Source: Acidobacteriota bacterium (GTDB lineage Bacteria; Acidobacteriota; Terriglobia; Terriglobales; Acidobacteriaceae). From it: 64,000 nucleotides of DNA. Below are positions 25,385 to 34,851 of this stretch, piece by piece. Every line of letters begins with the position of its first letter. Position 1 is the first letter of the stretch. The translations under genes were made by a program, and so were the position numbers. The notes beneath the pieces are model-generated. The model was not told the DNA's origin, did not search any database, and worked only from the letters and a program-made list of their open reading frames with translations. Location: assembly GCA_021818105.1 (NCBI GenBank), contig JAKAFB010000001.1:1-64000 (forward strand). Direction: 5' to 3'.

Positions 25385-27916
25385 TTATTTCGCGCCACGC
25401 GTTCTGACGTATTTCATCCTAAGCGAGGATTTGAAGAGGCGGCCGACCCTCCATTCTCCTGGATAATCGGGCCTCGGTTCGAACATGCCCACTTCCTTCA
25501 TTTTTTCAAGTGCACCGCGGATGGATTCGGTGGGAAGGCCGGTCACTTTTGCAAGTTCCATAACTCTATCTTCAATCTTGAAGGGGGTCTGGAGGCCATC
25601 AAATGCGCCCAGCAGTCTGTCAATCTGCGCCAGATTCTCTTCATAATTCTCCGACAGACTGAGCAAATACGCCAGTTCCTGCTTAATCCCCAGCAGATAA
25701 TTGTTCGCTGCCGTCTCATGTGAGCGGAAGATTCTTTGCTGGTTAATCCGACCATCCTCAAGTAGCGAAATCGTTTTTCCGTGCGGGTCTTGCAAATCAG
25801 CGGGCATCGAACTTAGGAAATCATCAAAGACACGCGGGTAATACCTTCGTACGTCGTCAGTTGATGAGGAATCGCCGGGACCTCTATCGCTGGCGCTATC
25901 TGAAAAATAGGTGCGCAAGAACGTCATCATCATCAAATTGTTTCGGTTCACTTTTGCAGGGAAAGCCATCAGCAACAACTCCTCGGATTCCAGGATACCG
26001 AGTTCGCCCGCAAGGATAAGTGTCATTCGTTTGTCGATCTTTTCGCACAATTCAGGGAAGTTCTCCCTGTACCAGGGGTTCTGGCCAATCCGGGACAAAA
26101 TGAAGTTGAGTATTGACTGGTAATCCCAGCTGAGTTCAAGCGATTTTCCATAAAGCTGCTGCTCGATATTCTGCACAAAACTCGGCTGTGCCAAATCGCG
26201 ACGCAAAAACACACGGAACTTTACAAGATCTGCTACCCGAGACTCTCCCTCAATCATCGACAGCACCCTGAACAAACTGTCCAGAAACACGGGCATTACG
26301 TTGCTCCTGAATGTTGTCTCAATGCTGTCCAAGAGAAATACCCGACGCGTGTGCGTCTGCTGCCAAGATGAGATTATGTCCAAAGACGCTCTGCTCTTTT
26401 GAATCTCTTCAGTGAAAGCTTTGGATAATTCGGCTTTTGAAGTCGGATTTACGCGAATCCCGGCGCTAATTAAACTCAGCCAGAAATGATCCGGTTGCCC
26501 AATACATTTTGAAATCGCGTCCCTAATTTCCGGGGAGCCCGACCGCAACCCAAGCTCTTCGATGCTGTCGTCAGGAACAAGCAAAGGATTGCCGATTCCC
26601 CTCGCCGCTAGCTCTCTCGCAAGACGCGTTTTACCTGTCCCCTTCCTTCCGAGGATGTAGGAAAAGGGATTCGCTGGAGTGAGGAGATCCTTAAGGGCTC
26701 GCGTGATAATGAGATCGCCTTGGTCCTTTGCGCCGCTAATGCTCGTCACCTTTTGGACAGTTGGGGCAATCCTCCGCCCGAATCCAAGCAAGGATCTCAA
26801 GCGTGCAATTGCATTTTGATTCTCGAAATCGAGATTATCCGGGTCTGGGAGGCGTTGCATTCTAAATGCACTGTCATACGGCCAAGTGACGAAGTGGTCC
26901 GAGATGTCCGACGACGAAATGGGATCGTCCTCCTCGGTGTCGTCCGTTTGAATGGAATCCGCGAGCATTTCCAAGAGATCCTCGCGTTGTCTAAATGTTC
27001 GTTGAGAAAACGAACGCGCGTCCTCTGAATCGGGCTTCCAAACCATCAGAATCCCCGGCTTGCTCGAGGACGCATTCATCACCAGGCGTAGAAATGGCTT
27101 GGCGAGTTGCCATTGTTCATCAAGTCTGATTGTGATGACTGCCTGGCCAGGAATTGCCGCAAAGGCAGGCAAAACGGCTGGCGATATGCCAGTCCGATGA
27201 TCGACAAGAACTGCGTCGTATCGTTCACCGACTGCAAAGGATATCAGCCTCAGGAGTGAGTTCTGCAAAACCGTGGGCTCTAGAACGCAACGCAAAGCAA
27301 ATGCCGCCGCATCGATACTGTAGCTGGCTCCAACGGGCCAGCAGTTCACCAGATCGACAGTGCCAGAGCCTGCCGCATCAGAATAGACTGTGAGCGGCTG
27401 CAGCAACTCTGAATTTTGGGATAAACCCAGTAGAGTGCTTGCTAGAGTAGGAGAGCTTGCAGAAAACAATGTGCTCAGGGATGGCGCCTCGAGGTCCGCG
27501 TCAACGGCTAGAACTCGCCAACCATCTTTGGCCAGAGATAAGGCTGATTCTGCAAGTATCGTTGAGCGGGCCTGCCCGCCCTTGTAACCGTAGAAGTGCA
27601 CGGCGGGGATTTCAGGAGCTCGTGAGGGGGCAACGCTATTTGTCAGTGCAGCCAACCAATGGGTTCCACGATTCCCGTTGAAGGTGCTCTCTTCTCCAGG
27701 GGCTATGGGGCGTATCAACAGAAGTGATTGGTTTGCTGTCTTCCTAAGTTCGTCGATTGAAATTCGCAACGCCTGTGCTAATAAGACCTCCCGCTCCGAT
27801 TCGTCGACGTCTTTGAACCGAACCGAAGAGACGAGCACCTTCACATACGGGAAAGAAAAGCTGGTCGAAACTTTCCCGACACCTTCAAGCGCCTTCAGGA
27901 GAGCACTCGCTGTCAT
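25385..27916 (-). CDS. two-P-loop ATPase: ParA-like domain (KGGxxRST) + AAA/STAND-like domain
   Basis: 843 residues from ATG 27916, which overlaps the upstream stop (ATGA) and follows AAAGGA; the track start is 19 codons too early. Near 110, FYGYKGGQARSTILAESALS is a deviant Walker A of the ParA/MinD class with Arg replacing the usual signature Lys, followed by VLAVDADLEAPSLS and a DAVLVDHRTGISP segment. Near 422, ILGRKGTGKTRLAREL is a second, ordinary P-loop, with FLLDSIE as Walker B. The C-terminus is helical with a winged-helix-like end. Proteins with this KGGxxR motif occur in defence islands. With the small partner it may form a sensor-effector pair (inference). Confidence 0.8.
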   Translation of the reverse strand: MTASALLKALEGVGKVSTSFSFPYVKVLVSSVRFKDVDESEREVLLAQALRISIDELRKTANQSLLLIRPIAPGEESTFNGNRGTHWLAALTNSVAPSRAPEIPAVHFYGYKGGQARSTILAESALSLAKDGWRVLAVDADLEAPSLSTLFSASSPTLASTLLGLSQNSELLQPLTVYSDAAGSGTVDLVNCWPVGASYSIDAAAFALRCVLEPTVLQNSLLRLISFAVGERYDAVLVDHRTGISPAVLPAFAAIPGQAVITIRLDEQWQLAKPFLRLVMNASSSKPGILMVWKPDSEDARSFSQRTFRQREDLLEMLADSIQTDDTEEDDPISSSDISDHFVTWPYDSAFRMQRLPDPDNLDFENQNAIARLRSLLGFGRRIAPTVQKVTSISGAKDQGDLIITRALKDLLTPANPFSYILGRKGTGKTRLARELAARGIGNPLLVPDDSIEELGLRSGSPEIRDAISKCIGQPDHFWLSLISAGIRVNPTSKAELSKAFTEEIQKSRASLDIISSWQQTHTRRVFLLDSIETTFRSNVMPVFLDSLFRVLSMIEGESRVADLVKFRVFLRRDLAQPSFVQNIEQQLYGKSLELSWDYQSILNFILSRIGQNPWYRENFPELCEKIDKRMTLILAGELGILESEELLLMAFPAKVNRNNLMMMTFLRTYFSDSASDRGPGDSSSTDDVRRYYPRVFDDFLSSMPADLQDPHGKTISLLEDGRINQQRIFRSHETAANNYLLGIKQELAYLLSLSENYEENLAQIDRLLGAFDGLQTPFKIEDRVMELAKVTGLPTESIRGALEKMKEVGMFEPRPDYPGEWRVGRLFKSSLRMKYVRTRGAK

Positions 27917-28311
27917 TGCAGAATTCCTTTCCCCTGGAGCACTGTTTCTATATCGCGCACGAGTTCCAAACACAATTTCAATTGCGCGTCGGTTGTTTCG
28001 CCGGGAAAATCACTCTCGTGGCGAAAGTATCGAATGTCTGGATACGCATCAAGGTTGATCCCGCTAGATCCGCCGCTTCGGTCTGTGCATTTCATCTGGG
28101 CGAGGTTCGAAGATAGTTGCAGGGTCAGCGAAGTTAGCCCAGCATCTGCCTCGTTTGTGAGCCATTGTGCGAGGAGATGTCCTCGCATCCAGGACGCGGC
28201 GCGATCTTTGAGTGCCAGTTCAATCAAAACGAGAGAACAGTAGAGCGACAGCAGCCCACTTGTTGACGTGCGCCCGACGTCGAATGCCTTGTGATTGTAT
28301 GAATGAGGCAT
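27913..28311 (-). CDS. small helical protein, HEPN-like, partner of the ATPase
   Basis: 132 residues. Two helix-rich parts (SLYCSLVLIELALKDRAASW near 22-41, then LTSLTLQLSSNLAQMKC) are followed by YPDIRYFRHESDF near 92 and a final helix. The order of helical bundle, short loop, Y-x-x-x-RY segment and helix is typical of HEPN-type proteins. I do not see a clear R-x4-6-H ribonuclease motif, so it may be non-catalytic. It is translationally coupled to the ATPase by a 4-base overlap and is the first gene of that operon. Confidence 0.6.
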   Translation of the reverse strand: MPHSYNHKAFDVGRTSTSGLLSLYCSLVLIELALKDRAASWMRGHLLAQWLTNEADAGLTSLTLQLSSNLAQMKCTDRSGGSSGINLDAYPDIRYFRHESDFPGETTDAQLKLCLELVRDIETVLQGKGILQ

Positions 28312-28658
28312 GCCAACACTATAGTTGAATCAGTTGCTTACGGCCAGATCGCGCTCTGGAATACCCCCGAGGGCGATCCCATCGTGGCGACGCTCTCGCT
28401 AAGTCGGCCAGTGTTGAGCGATCAAGCTCACATTCGGCACGCCACCCACACACCGGAACAAGCGAGCCACGAAGCCTGACCCGCCTATCCGAACGTGGTC
28501 TGCTAATGTCCGGTCAGCCTAGCGTAGCGATATTTCGTAGTCGTGCTCTACGATTGCCGAGGATTGCACCCCCATATGGGAAGCTTGGCGTCGTGCAGAA
28601 GCCGCCGATTGAACAGCCCAGACACTGGCCTGCCCGATTTTTTGTACCAGTGAGATTG
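28312..28658. other. gene-free junction between ATPase operon and IS fragment
   Basis: No gene is visible. The stretch holds the promoter side of the HEPN-like gene and, at its right end, sequence beyond the IS3-type transposase (28643-28671, matching 18550-18591). Short blocks such as CCTAGCGTAGCGATA resemble the repeat weakly. Confidence 0.4.
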
Positions 28659-28681
28659 TTAGTGTAGCGCAACGGGAGAGG
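28643..28681. repeat. right copy of imperfect direct repeat bracketing the island
   Basis: TGTACCAGTGAGATTGTTAGTGTAGCGCA is the counterpart of the sequence at 18550-18591, about 24 of 29 bases matching. It starts just past the transposase stop and extends into the end of that ORF, so it is probably the terminal part of the IS. Confidence 0.5.
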
Positions 28682-29270
28682 GAGATAACTGCCCGTCGCA
28701 GTAGTGGGCGGTGTGGGAAAGTGGGAAGCGTTCTTTGCTTTCCACTTTTCCATGCCGCTGGGAAGCTTCGGTCTGCCATGCTGCTGGCGCTGGGGGTCTG
28801 TAGCCCAACGAGGAATGTGGGCGCTTGGTGTTGTAGTAGACGCGCCAGCGTTCCGCCAGCACCCGCGCCTCCTTCTGTGAATAGAAGATTTCGCCGTTCA
28901 GAAATTCGTCGCGCATTTTTGAGTTGAAGCTTTCGCAATAGCCGTTCTCCCAGGGAGAACCGGGTTCGATGTACAGAGTCCTGGTCCCAGTTTTTGCCAG
29001 CCACTTGCGCAGTTCCTTGGCCACGAACTCCGGGCCGTTATCAGAACGAATGTGTTCCGGAATGCCGTGCTCGATCATGGCCTCGGCCAGCACGTCGATG
29101 ACCTGGTTGCTGTTGATCCGGCGTCCGACATGAATCGCCAGACACTCCCCTCTTAACGATGTTACCGCCATCGCGCTGAGTTTGTGGGCAGCAAGACTCC
29201 TCCGCCGAGCGAACTGCAGCAAGACAATTAAGGCGAACTTCACCTGTTGCACAGACGGCGCGGCCCGCAA
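28659..29270 (-). pseudogene. IS3-family transposase (OrfB), 5'-truncated
   Basis: Residues about 30-165 of this ORF match the integrase core of IS3-family OrfB. ECLAIHVGRRINSNQVIDVL is followed by IPEHIRSDNGPEFVA (second catalytic Asp), SPWENGYCESFNSKMRDEFL (catalytic Glu) and RPHSSLGYRPPAPAAW near the end. The segment holding the first catalytic Asp has been lost or garbled, and no OrfA or helix-turn-helix part is found upstream. It is therefore a dead fragment. Residues after about 165 are probably read-through beyond the original end. Confidence 0.85.
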
Positions 29271-29928
29271 CGTGAGGGTTTAATGCATTGATTTCACGTC
29301 GCATAACATGATAGCGCGCTCAGCGAGACGCGGAACCATCGCCGCGACCTACCTAGGCTAAGTAAGTATCCGCGGAAACAACAGGGGCCGAGCTACTATC
29401 TGTCCTGTCACAATTTCGTCGTGTATTTCTACCCCCTCGACGTTCGTAGACACCCATTGGGGGCAATTGGAAGCACTGCCCTGGGGGCACCATATTCGTC
29501 AAAGAGCAGTAATCTACGATGCTCTCAGAGTGATGAGAATCTATGGGGGCAATCATTGTGAAATCAAACATTTACCTCTAAAACCAGCCTGCATAGAGAG
29601 CCTGAAATAGGTGCACGTGTGGCACACGCCGGTGCTTAGGATTGGTTCTCTAGGTGAATCTTCGTACGGATGACTGACGGGGGCTCAGCGCGTACTCTCA
29701 CCAGTGAGCTGCGCGTGGGACCGACGTCGCTCAGACAGCCAGCACGCGCGGTACCTGAGAGATCGATTTTCTTAATGGGGTTTCTCGGTTGCTGCTCCTA
29801 CAAATGCCGGGGCGGCCTGCGGCCAGAAAGGGAAAAATTTCCACTCCTAGAATGCAGAACAGAGAAATTCGGAGAATTAGAGAGCGACGGGCGCTGTAGA
29901 GAAATTCTCCGATGGAACTTAATACGCG
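29271..29928. other. gene-free stretch between IS fragment and tRNA
   Basis: About 650 bases without a supported gene. ORFs on both strands look random. A 10-bp perfect inverted repeat (TCGGAGAATT at 29869 and AATTCTCCGA at 29903) lies near the right end, separated by 24 bases. Confidence 0.4.
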
Positions 29929-29948
29929 AAAAGGCCCGAAATCGGGCC
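29929..29948 (-). terminator. rho-independent terminator after tRNA-Ser
   Basis: On the minus strand GGCCCG-ATTT-CGGGCC is followed directly by TTTT, 45 bases beyond the 3' end of tRNA-Ser. This is a typical short GC hairpin with a U-run and fits termination of the tRNA transcript. Confidence 0.75.
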
Positions 29949-29992
29949 AGAAATCAAAGTTAAGTTGTTTTATGTGAACATGTTAGACTTCG

Positions 29993-30085
29993 TGGCGGAG
30001 AGAGGGGGATTCGAACCCCCGATAGAGCTTTTGACCCTATAACGGTTTAGCAAACCGCCGCCTTCAGCCACTCGGCCATCTCTCC
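29993..30085 (-). tRNA. tRNA-Ser (anticodon GCU)
   Basis: A 93-nt cloverleaf with acceptor stem GGAGAGA/TCTCTCC, discriminator G and encoded CCA. The anticodon loop TTGCTAA gives anticodon GCU, reading AGC and AGU serine codons. The long variable arm (TTATAGGGTCAAAAGCTCTAT) is the type II arm expected of tRNA-Ser, and the T-loop GGTTCGAATCC is intact. The tRNA lies just outside the island, but the copy is complete and no second copy of its end was seen, so an att role is not supported. Confidence 0.97.
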
Positions 30086-30406
30086 GGGTCTATTGCGAAT
30101 TATAGCGGAAGTGAGTCCCTTGATGCGCATCGGTGCAAAAGATGCCCGCCATATTGCCGCAGCGCCCCTTGTTCGCCGTTCCCAGAGGGGGCAAGCGTGC
30201 AAGTACAAGAAGCGCAAAAAGCTCGCGACCTGATACATGGACTCTGCTGGGCAGGTCAATGAAGGAGACGCAAGATGAGCCGCTTGACTCAGATGTCGTA
30301 GGACTAATTCTCCAGGCAGGCTGCGCCGGATCAGACAGCGGCGATTGACCGCAGTAGGCGCAGATTTTCCTTCGTTCACCTGAAGAAAATTGTTAGATTC
30401 ACAGTA
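30086..30406. other. intergenic region between tRNA-Ser and APC gene
   Basis: About 320 bases with no supported gene. It carries the divergent promoters of the tRNA and the transporter. I could not identify specific boxes or a riboswitch. Confidence 0.4.
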
Positions 30407-31756
30407 ATGTTCTTCACCCTTAAGCCGGACCGGCGCAAGATGCGCTTTTTGCCGCTCATCGCTGCCACCTACTTCATGGTGTCGGGCGGGCCCTATGGGA
30501 TAGAAGACATCCTCGGCGGCGCAGGGTTTGGCAAGGCGATCGTGATACTGCTGGTGCTGCCTCTTGTGTGGTCCCTGCCGACGGCGCTTATGATTGGCGA
30601 ACTCACAAGCGCAATTCCGGCGGATGGCGGCTTCTACGTATGGGTGAGGCGAGCTCTGGGGCCATTCTGGGGCTATCAGGAGGGCTGGCTCTCGCTCTCT
30701 GCCAGCATCTTTGACATGGCCATTTATCCGGCCATTTTCGTACTCTATCTCGGTCGCTTCAATCCTGGGCTCACGGCTGGTTGGCACGGCTATGCATGGT
30801 CTGTAGCGGTTGTGCTGGTGTGCAGCGTGTGGAATCTGCGCGGCGCTCCCGCCGTGGGCGATGGCTCGATTACTCTGTTTGTGCTGCTGCTGGCGCCCTT
30901 TGCGATTTTTGTGGCGCTGGGCTTCTGGAGGGGCTTGACCCTTCACCCCGCAGTGCAATGGGGGCGGGACGGAACCGAGTCGGCACTTTCCACGGCGATT
31001 CTGGTGGCCATGTGGAATTACATGGGCTGGGATAATGCGTCCACGGTTGCGCAGGAGGTGGAGAATCCACAGCGGAACTACCCGCTGGCGATGGTGGCTT
31101 CTGCCGTCTTGGTGGCGTTCACTTACATCCTTCCTTTGGCAGCCATGGCGCTGGCAGGGCTTTCCGTCAATAGCTTTTCAACCGGGGACTGGATGACGGC
31201 CGCCGCTGCCATCGGAGGGCCACTGCTCGGCTTGGCCGTGGTGGCCGGCGGTGCCATCAATGGTTTTGGGATGTTCAATGCGCTGGTGCTGAGCTATACG
31301 CGATTGCCCATGGCAATGGCTGAAGACGGCATACTGCCGCGCGTGATTGCACGCCGCAACAACCGTGGCGTGCCATGGGTTAGCGTGCTCCTGTGCGGGC
31401 TGGCATGGGCGCTGGCACTCAAGTTGCCTTTTGAGCGGCTGATTTCGATTGATTTGATTCTCTATGGCACCAGCCTGCTGCTGGAGTTTGTGGCGCTGAT
31501 TGTCCTGCGCATCCGCGAACCGGAATTGGAGCGACCCTTCAAAGCGGGGAACCTGGTGTTTGCATGTTCGCTGGCCGTAGGCCCTGCCGCGCTCATTGCC
31601 TATGCGCTGTATGCTTCGCGGAATGAAAGGGTTCTGGGGTCCACTTCCGCGCTGCTTTTCTCCGTGGCCGTGGCGCTATTGGGGCCGGTACTCTACTGGC
31701 TCACGGTGGCGCAGCCGGCGCGCCGCAGGCTAGCCGAAGCCTCGGCAGCGGACTAA
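30407..31756 (+). CDS. APC-superfamily amino acid/polyamine permease
   Basis: 449 residues with about 12 membrane segments. The first helix contains FMVSGGPYGIEDILGGAG near 24-41, the unwound substrate-binding helix typical of APC transporters. EVENPQRNYPLAM near 220 matches the conserved cytoplasmic loop after helix 6. MAMAEDGILPRVIARRN near 300 is the APC signature before helix 9. It probably takes up an amino acid or polyamine at the inner membrane; the substrate is unknown. The internal ATG at 30440 is an alternative start, and neither start has a strong ribosome-binding site. Confidence 0.9.
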   Translation: MFFTLKPDRRKMRFLPLIAATYFMVSGGPYGIEDILGGAGFGKAIVILLVLPLVWSLPTALMIGELTSAIPADGGFYVWVRRALGPFWGYQEGWLSLSASIFDMAIYPAIFVLYLGRFNPGLTAGWHGYAWSVAVVLVCSVWNLRGAPAVGDGSITLFVLLLAPFAIFVALGFWRGLTLHPAVQWGRDGTESALSTAILVAMWNYMGWDNASTVAQEVENPQRNYPLAMVASAVLVAFTYILPLAAMALAGLSVNSFSTGDWMTAAAAIGGPLLGLAVVAGGAINGFGMFNALVLSYTRLPMAMAEDGILPRVIARRNNRGVPWVSVLLCGLAWALALKLPFERLISIDLILYGTSLLLEFVALIVLRIREPELERPFKAGNLVFACSLAVGPAALIAYALYASRNERVLGSTSALLFSVAVALLGPVLYWLTVAQPARRRLAEASAAD

Positions 31757-31773
31757 AGCTCCAGAGGGTGAAA

Positions 31774-31799
31774 AGGCCGCGTCCCCTTGGGCGCGGCCT
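31774..31799 (-). terminator. rho-independent terminator of ppa
   Basis: AGGCCGCG and CGCGGCCT form a perfect 8-bp GC stem with a 10-base loop. On the minus strand the stem is followed by TTTTC, so it terminates ppa. It could also stop read-through from the converging APC gene. Confidence 0.75.
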
Positions 31800-31822
31800 G
31801 TGCATGGCGTCTTTGGTGATGC

Positions 31823-32368
31823 CTACTTCTGCTGAGCCTTGGCGGCCTTGTCTTCCTCAAATAGCCGTATGGCGCGCATGACATGGTCACGCGCGTAAGC
31901 GGCGTCGTGCCACTGCCGCATCTCAACACGCTTGCCTTCGAGATCCTTGTAGATGGAGAAAAAGTGCGTAATCTCCTTCAGCATGTGCGGATAGATATCG
32001 GTGTAATTCCACACGTTGTTGTAATGAGGATTGTTCTTGCCCACGGCGAGCACCTTTTCGTCCAGGGTGCCCTGGTCGATCATCTCCACCAGTCCGATGG
32101 GGCGCACCCACTGCACGCAGCCGGGGAAGCTGGGCCCTGGCACGAGGACGAGTACGTCGAGCGGGTCGCCATCGTCACTCAGTGTGGAAGGAATGAAGCC
32201 GTAATCGCCAGGGTAGTGCACTGGCGAGTGCAGGTTGCGGTCCAGCTTGAAAACGTGCAACTGCTTGTCGTATTCAAACTTGTTGGTTGCATCCTTGGGG
32301 ATCTCAATCACCGTCCGGAAGACCTCCGGGGCGCGATCGCCAACGGGCAACTCGAGATAATTCACCAT
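31823..32368 (-). CDS. ppa: inorganic pyrophosphatase (family I)
   Basis: 181 residues, the normal size of bacterial soluble family I pyrophosphatase. Active-site stretches are visible in order: FEYDKQLHVFKLDRNL near 32-47, YPGDYGFIPSTL near 53, and the signature DGDPLDVLVLVPGP near 67. It hydrolyses pyrophosphate to phosphate in the cytoplasm with Mg2+, pulling biosynthetic reactions forward. It is divergent from purS across 214 bp and ends in its own terminator. Confidence 0.97.
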   Translation of the reverse strand: MVNYLELPVGDRAPEVFRTVIEIPKDATNKFEYDKQLHVFKLDRNLHSPVHYPGDYGFIPSTLSDDGDPLDVLVLVPGPSFPGCVQWVRPIGLVEMIDQGTLDEKVLAVGKNNPHYNNVWNYTDIYPHMLKEITHFFSIYKDLEGKRVEMRQWHDAAYARDHVMRAIRLFEEDKAAKAQQK

Positions 32369-32582
32369 TGTTCTTTCATCTCCTGGGGTTTAGGTCCGGC
32401 GCCCAAATTGGCCGGACTTGCCAATGGTCCGCTGAGCGAACCATCTATTGCCGTGTTCTTACACAAGTGCCGCCTCGAATATTGGGGAATGCGACGTGTG
32501 CAAAAGGTCCAAATGTGTAAAAGCTGAAAATCGACCAAGCAGTCACCGGCCAATTACCGGAACTCTACTATAATCACGGATA

Positions 32583-32828
32583 ATGAAGGCACATGTCTAT
32601 GTCACGTTGAAGGCATCCGTTCTGGATCCGCAGGGCCAGACCATCCAAAATGCCCTGCGAAAGATTGGTTTTGGCGACGTCAATTCTGTGCGCCAAGGCA
32701 AGTATTTTGAGCTTTCTCTGAAGGATGGCCTCTCGGCCGACGCTGCCCGCATACAGGTAGAGCGCATCGCTCGCGAGGTGCTGACCAACCCGGTCATTGA
32801 GCAGTTTACATACCGCATTGAGGAATAG
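32583..32828 (+). CDS. purS: phosphoribosylformylglycinamidine synthase subunit PurS
   Basis: 81 residues, the full PurS length. KAHVYVTLKASVLDPQG at the start and the VNSVRQGKYFEL segment near 36 are typical. PurS bridges PurL and PurQ and helps transfer ammonia in the fourth step of purine synthesis. purQ and purL are not in this window; purS stands before glmS with 96 bases between. Both gene products belong to glutamine-dependent pathways. Confidence 0.95.
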   Translation: MKAHVYVTLKASVLDPQGQTIQNALRKIGFGDVNSVRQGKYFELSLKDGLSADAARIQVERIAREVLTNPVIEQFTYRIEE

Positions 32829-32924
32829 ACCCTCCTTTTGTGGAACAACAGGAAGAGGGCGGATGAATGGAGTGCTGCTTTTGGGCTACGCGCAAATCTT
32901 CACACCCTCGCTTAGAATTGTTCT

Positions 32925-34808
32925 ATGTGCGGAATCGTCGGCTATGTTGGTCCTAAGAAGGTAGTCCCCGTCATCATTGAGGGGCTCAGGCGCTTGGAGT
33001 ACCGGGGCTATGACTCTGCGGGCATCGCTGTCGGCAGTCCTTCCAAGCCCACACTTGAGGTTCGTCGCGCTCCCAGCAAGCTTCACAACCTTGAGGAAGC
33101 ACTGGCTGAGCATCCGCTGGACGGCACCTACGGCATCGGGCATACTCGCTGGGCCACGCATGGACGCCCCACCGAAGAAAATGCACACCCTCACCGGGAC
33201 TGTACCGGGCGCATCGTCGTGGTCCACAACGGCATTGTGGAGAACTACCTGGATCTGAAGCGCGAGCTCGCCGCGCAAGGCCACAGGTTCGTGACAGAAA
33301 CCGATACGGAAATCATTGCGCACCTGATTGAGCAGGTGCAGCAGGATGCCGAGGCCGCCGGTGCGCCCATTCCTCTGGAAGTCGCCGTGCGCCGGGCGGT
33401 CAAGCGGCTGACGGGGGCCTTTGCGTTGGGTATTCTTTCTGCCGCGGAGCCAAATAAGATTATCGCCGCGCGATCGGGACCGCCGGTGGTGATTGGCGTG
33501 GGGGATGGAGAGTCGTTTGTCGCGTCCGATGTGCCCGGCATCCTGCATCACACGCGGAAGATATATTTCCTCGCCGATGGCGACATGGCCATCCTGACGC
33601 CGGCAGGCGTGCAGTTGACAGACTTCGAGGGGGGCACCATTCAGCGCCCCTTGACGCACATCCAGTGGGACCCGATTCAGGCGGAGAAGGGCGGCTACAA
33701 GCATTTCATGCTCAAGGAAATCTGGGAGCAGCCACGCGCCATTCGCGACACCACTCTGGGCCGTGTTTCGCTGGATTCGGGCAAGGTCTTCCTGGGCGAG
33801 ATGGAGATACCGGACGAGGAATTGGCTGCTGCGACGAGCATCAACATTGCCGCATGCGGCACCAGTTGGCACGCCGGGCTCGCCGGCAAGTACATGATTG
33901 AGCGGCTGGCGCGCCTGCCCGTGGACGTGGACTACGCCAGCGAGTATCGCTACCGGGACCCCATCGCCGACGCGCATGCGCTGGGTCTGCTGATTACGCA
34001 GTCCGGTGAGACGGCCGACACGCTGGCAGCGCAGCGCGAAATGAAAAATCTGGGCTCCAAAACAGTGGCCATCTGCAATGTGGTGGGCGCCATGGTGGCG
34101 CGCGAGGCGCATGGCGCTGTCTACACACATGCCGGGCCGGAAATCGGTGTTGCCTCCACCAAGGCATTCACGTCGCAGCTGACGGCGCTGTTTCTGCTGG
34201 CGCTCAAGCTGGGCCAGCTCCGCGGAAAGCTTGATGTGGCGCAGTCGGTGGCTTTGATCGAAGAGCTGAGCCGCATTCCGGCTAAGGTCGAGGAAGTGTT
34301 GCGCTCATGCTCTGGCCAATGTGAACAGTTGGCCCGGGAATTCTCCAACGCGCGCGATTTTCTGTACCTCGGGCGCGGCATTCATTTCCCAATTGCGCTG
34401 GAAGGAGCGCTGAAGCTCAAGGAGATCTCCTACATCCATGCCGAGGGCTACCCGGCCGGCGAAATGAAGCATGGGCCGAATGCGCTGATTGATGAGTCGC
34501 TTCCTGTAGTGGTGCTGGCTACGCGCGACGAGAAGGACCCCGCCTCAAAACTTCGCTATGAGAAGACCCTCTCGAATATCCAGGAAGTGACGGCACGCTC
34601 AGGACGGGTGATCGCCGTCGCCACAGAAGGCGACACGACCATTGGCGGGCTGGTGGAGCACGTCATCCACATCCCATCGACCATTGAACTGCTTGCGCCT
34701 CTCATTGAGATTGTGCCACTTCAGTTACTTTCCTACTACATTGCCGTAAGGCGCGGTTGTGACGTGGATCAGCCGAGGAACTTGGCAAAGTCAGTGACCG
34801 TGGAATAA
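32925..34808 (+). CDS. glmS: glutamine-fructose-6-phosphate aminotransferase (isomerizing)
   Basis: 627 residues. MCGIVGYVG starts the class II glutamine amidotransferase domain, with Cys2 as nucleophile after removal of Met. GYDSAGIA near 28 and the GHTRWATHG loop near 72 follow. The C-terminal half has two SIS sugar-isomerase domains ([13 protein letters not shown] near 310, [10 protein letters not shown] near 362) and ends in LAKSVTVE, the usual GlmS C-terminus. It makes glucosamine-6-phosphate for peptidoglycan and lipopolysaccharide. I saw no glmS ribozyme pattern in the 96-base leader. Confidence 0.98.
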   Translation: MCGIVGYVGPKKVVPVIIEGLRRLEYRGYDSAGIAVGSPSKPTLEVRRAPSKLHNLEEALAEHPLDGTYGIGHTRWATHGRPTEENAHPHRDCTGRIVVVHNGIVENYLDLKRELAAQGHRFVTETDTEIIAHLIEQVQQDAEAAGAPIPLEVAVRRAVKRLTGAFALGILSAAEPNKIIAARSGPPVVIGVGDGESFVASDVPGILHHTRKIYFLADGDMAILTPAGVQLTDFEGGTIQRPLTHIQWDPIQAEKGGYKHFMLKEIWEQPRAIRDTTLGRVSLDSGKVFLGEMEIPDEELAAATSINIAACGTSWHAGLAGKYMIERLARLPVDVDYASEYRYRDPIADAHALGLLITQSGETADTLAAQREMKNLGSKTVAICNVVGAMVAREAHGAVYTHAGPEIGVASTKAFTSQLTALFLLALKLGQLRGKLDVAQSVALIEELSRIPAKVEEVLRSCSGQCEQLAREFSNARDFLYLGRGIHFPIALEGALKLKEISYIHAEGYPAGEMKHGPNALIDESLPVVVLATRDEKDPASKLRYEKTLSNIQEVTARSGRVIAVATEGDTTIGGLVEHVIHIPSTIELLAPLIEIVPLQLLSYYIAVRRGCDVDQPRNLAKSVTVE

Positions 34809-34851
34809 GAGGGGCGCGGCAAGGGACACGACCGAACGCCGACTGGTCTGC

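Noticed and set aside
18550-28681. Complete prophage
   Set aside because: Only terminase, methyltransferase and recombinase genes are present; no portal, capsid, tail, lysis or replication genes.
28659-29270. Intact IS3 element
   Set aside because: The first catalytic Asp region, OrfA and the left end are missing.
29993-30085. tRNA-Ser as attachment site of the island
   Set aside because: The tRNA is complete, and I found no second copy of its 3' end at the other side of the island; large serine recombinases also rarely use tRNA genes.
32829-32924. glmS ribozyme or riboswitch ahead of glmS
   Set aside because: The 96-base leader is too short and lacks the ribozyme's conserved core.
32886-34130. 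414-aa minus-strand ORF across glmS
   Set aside because: It is antisense to a clearly conserved glmS gene and has the Arg/His-rich composition of a shadow frame.
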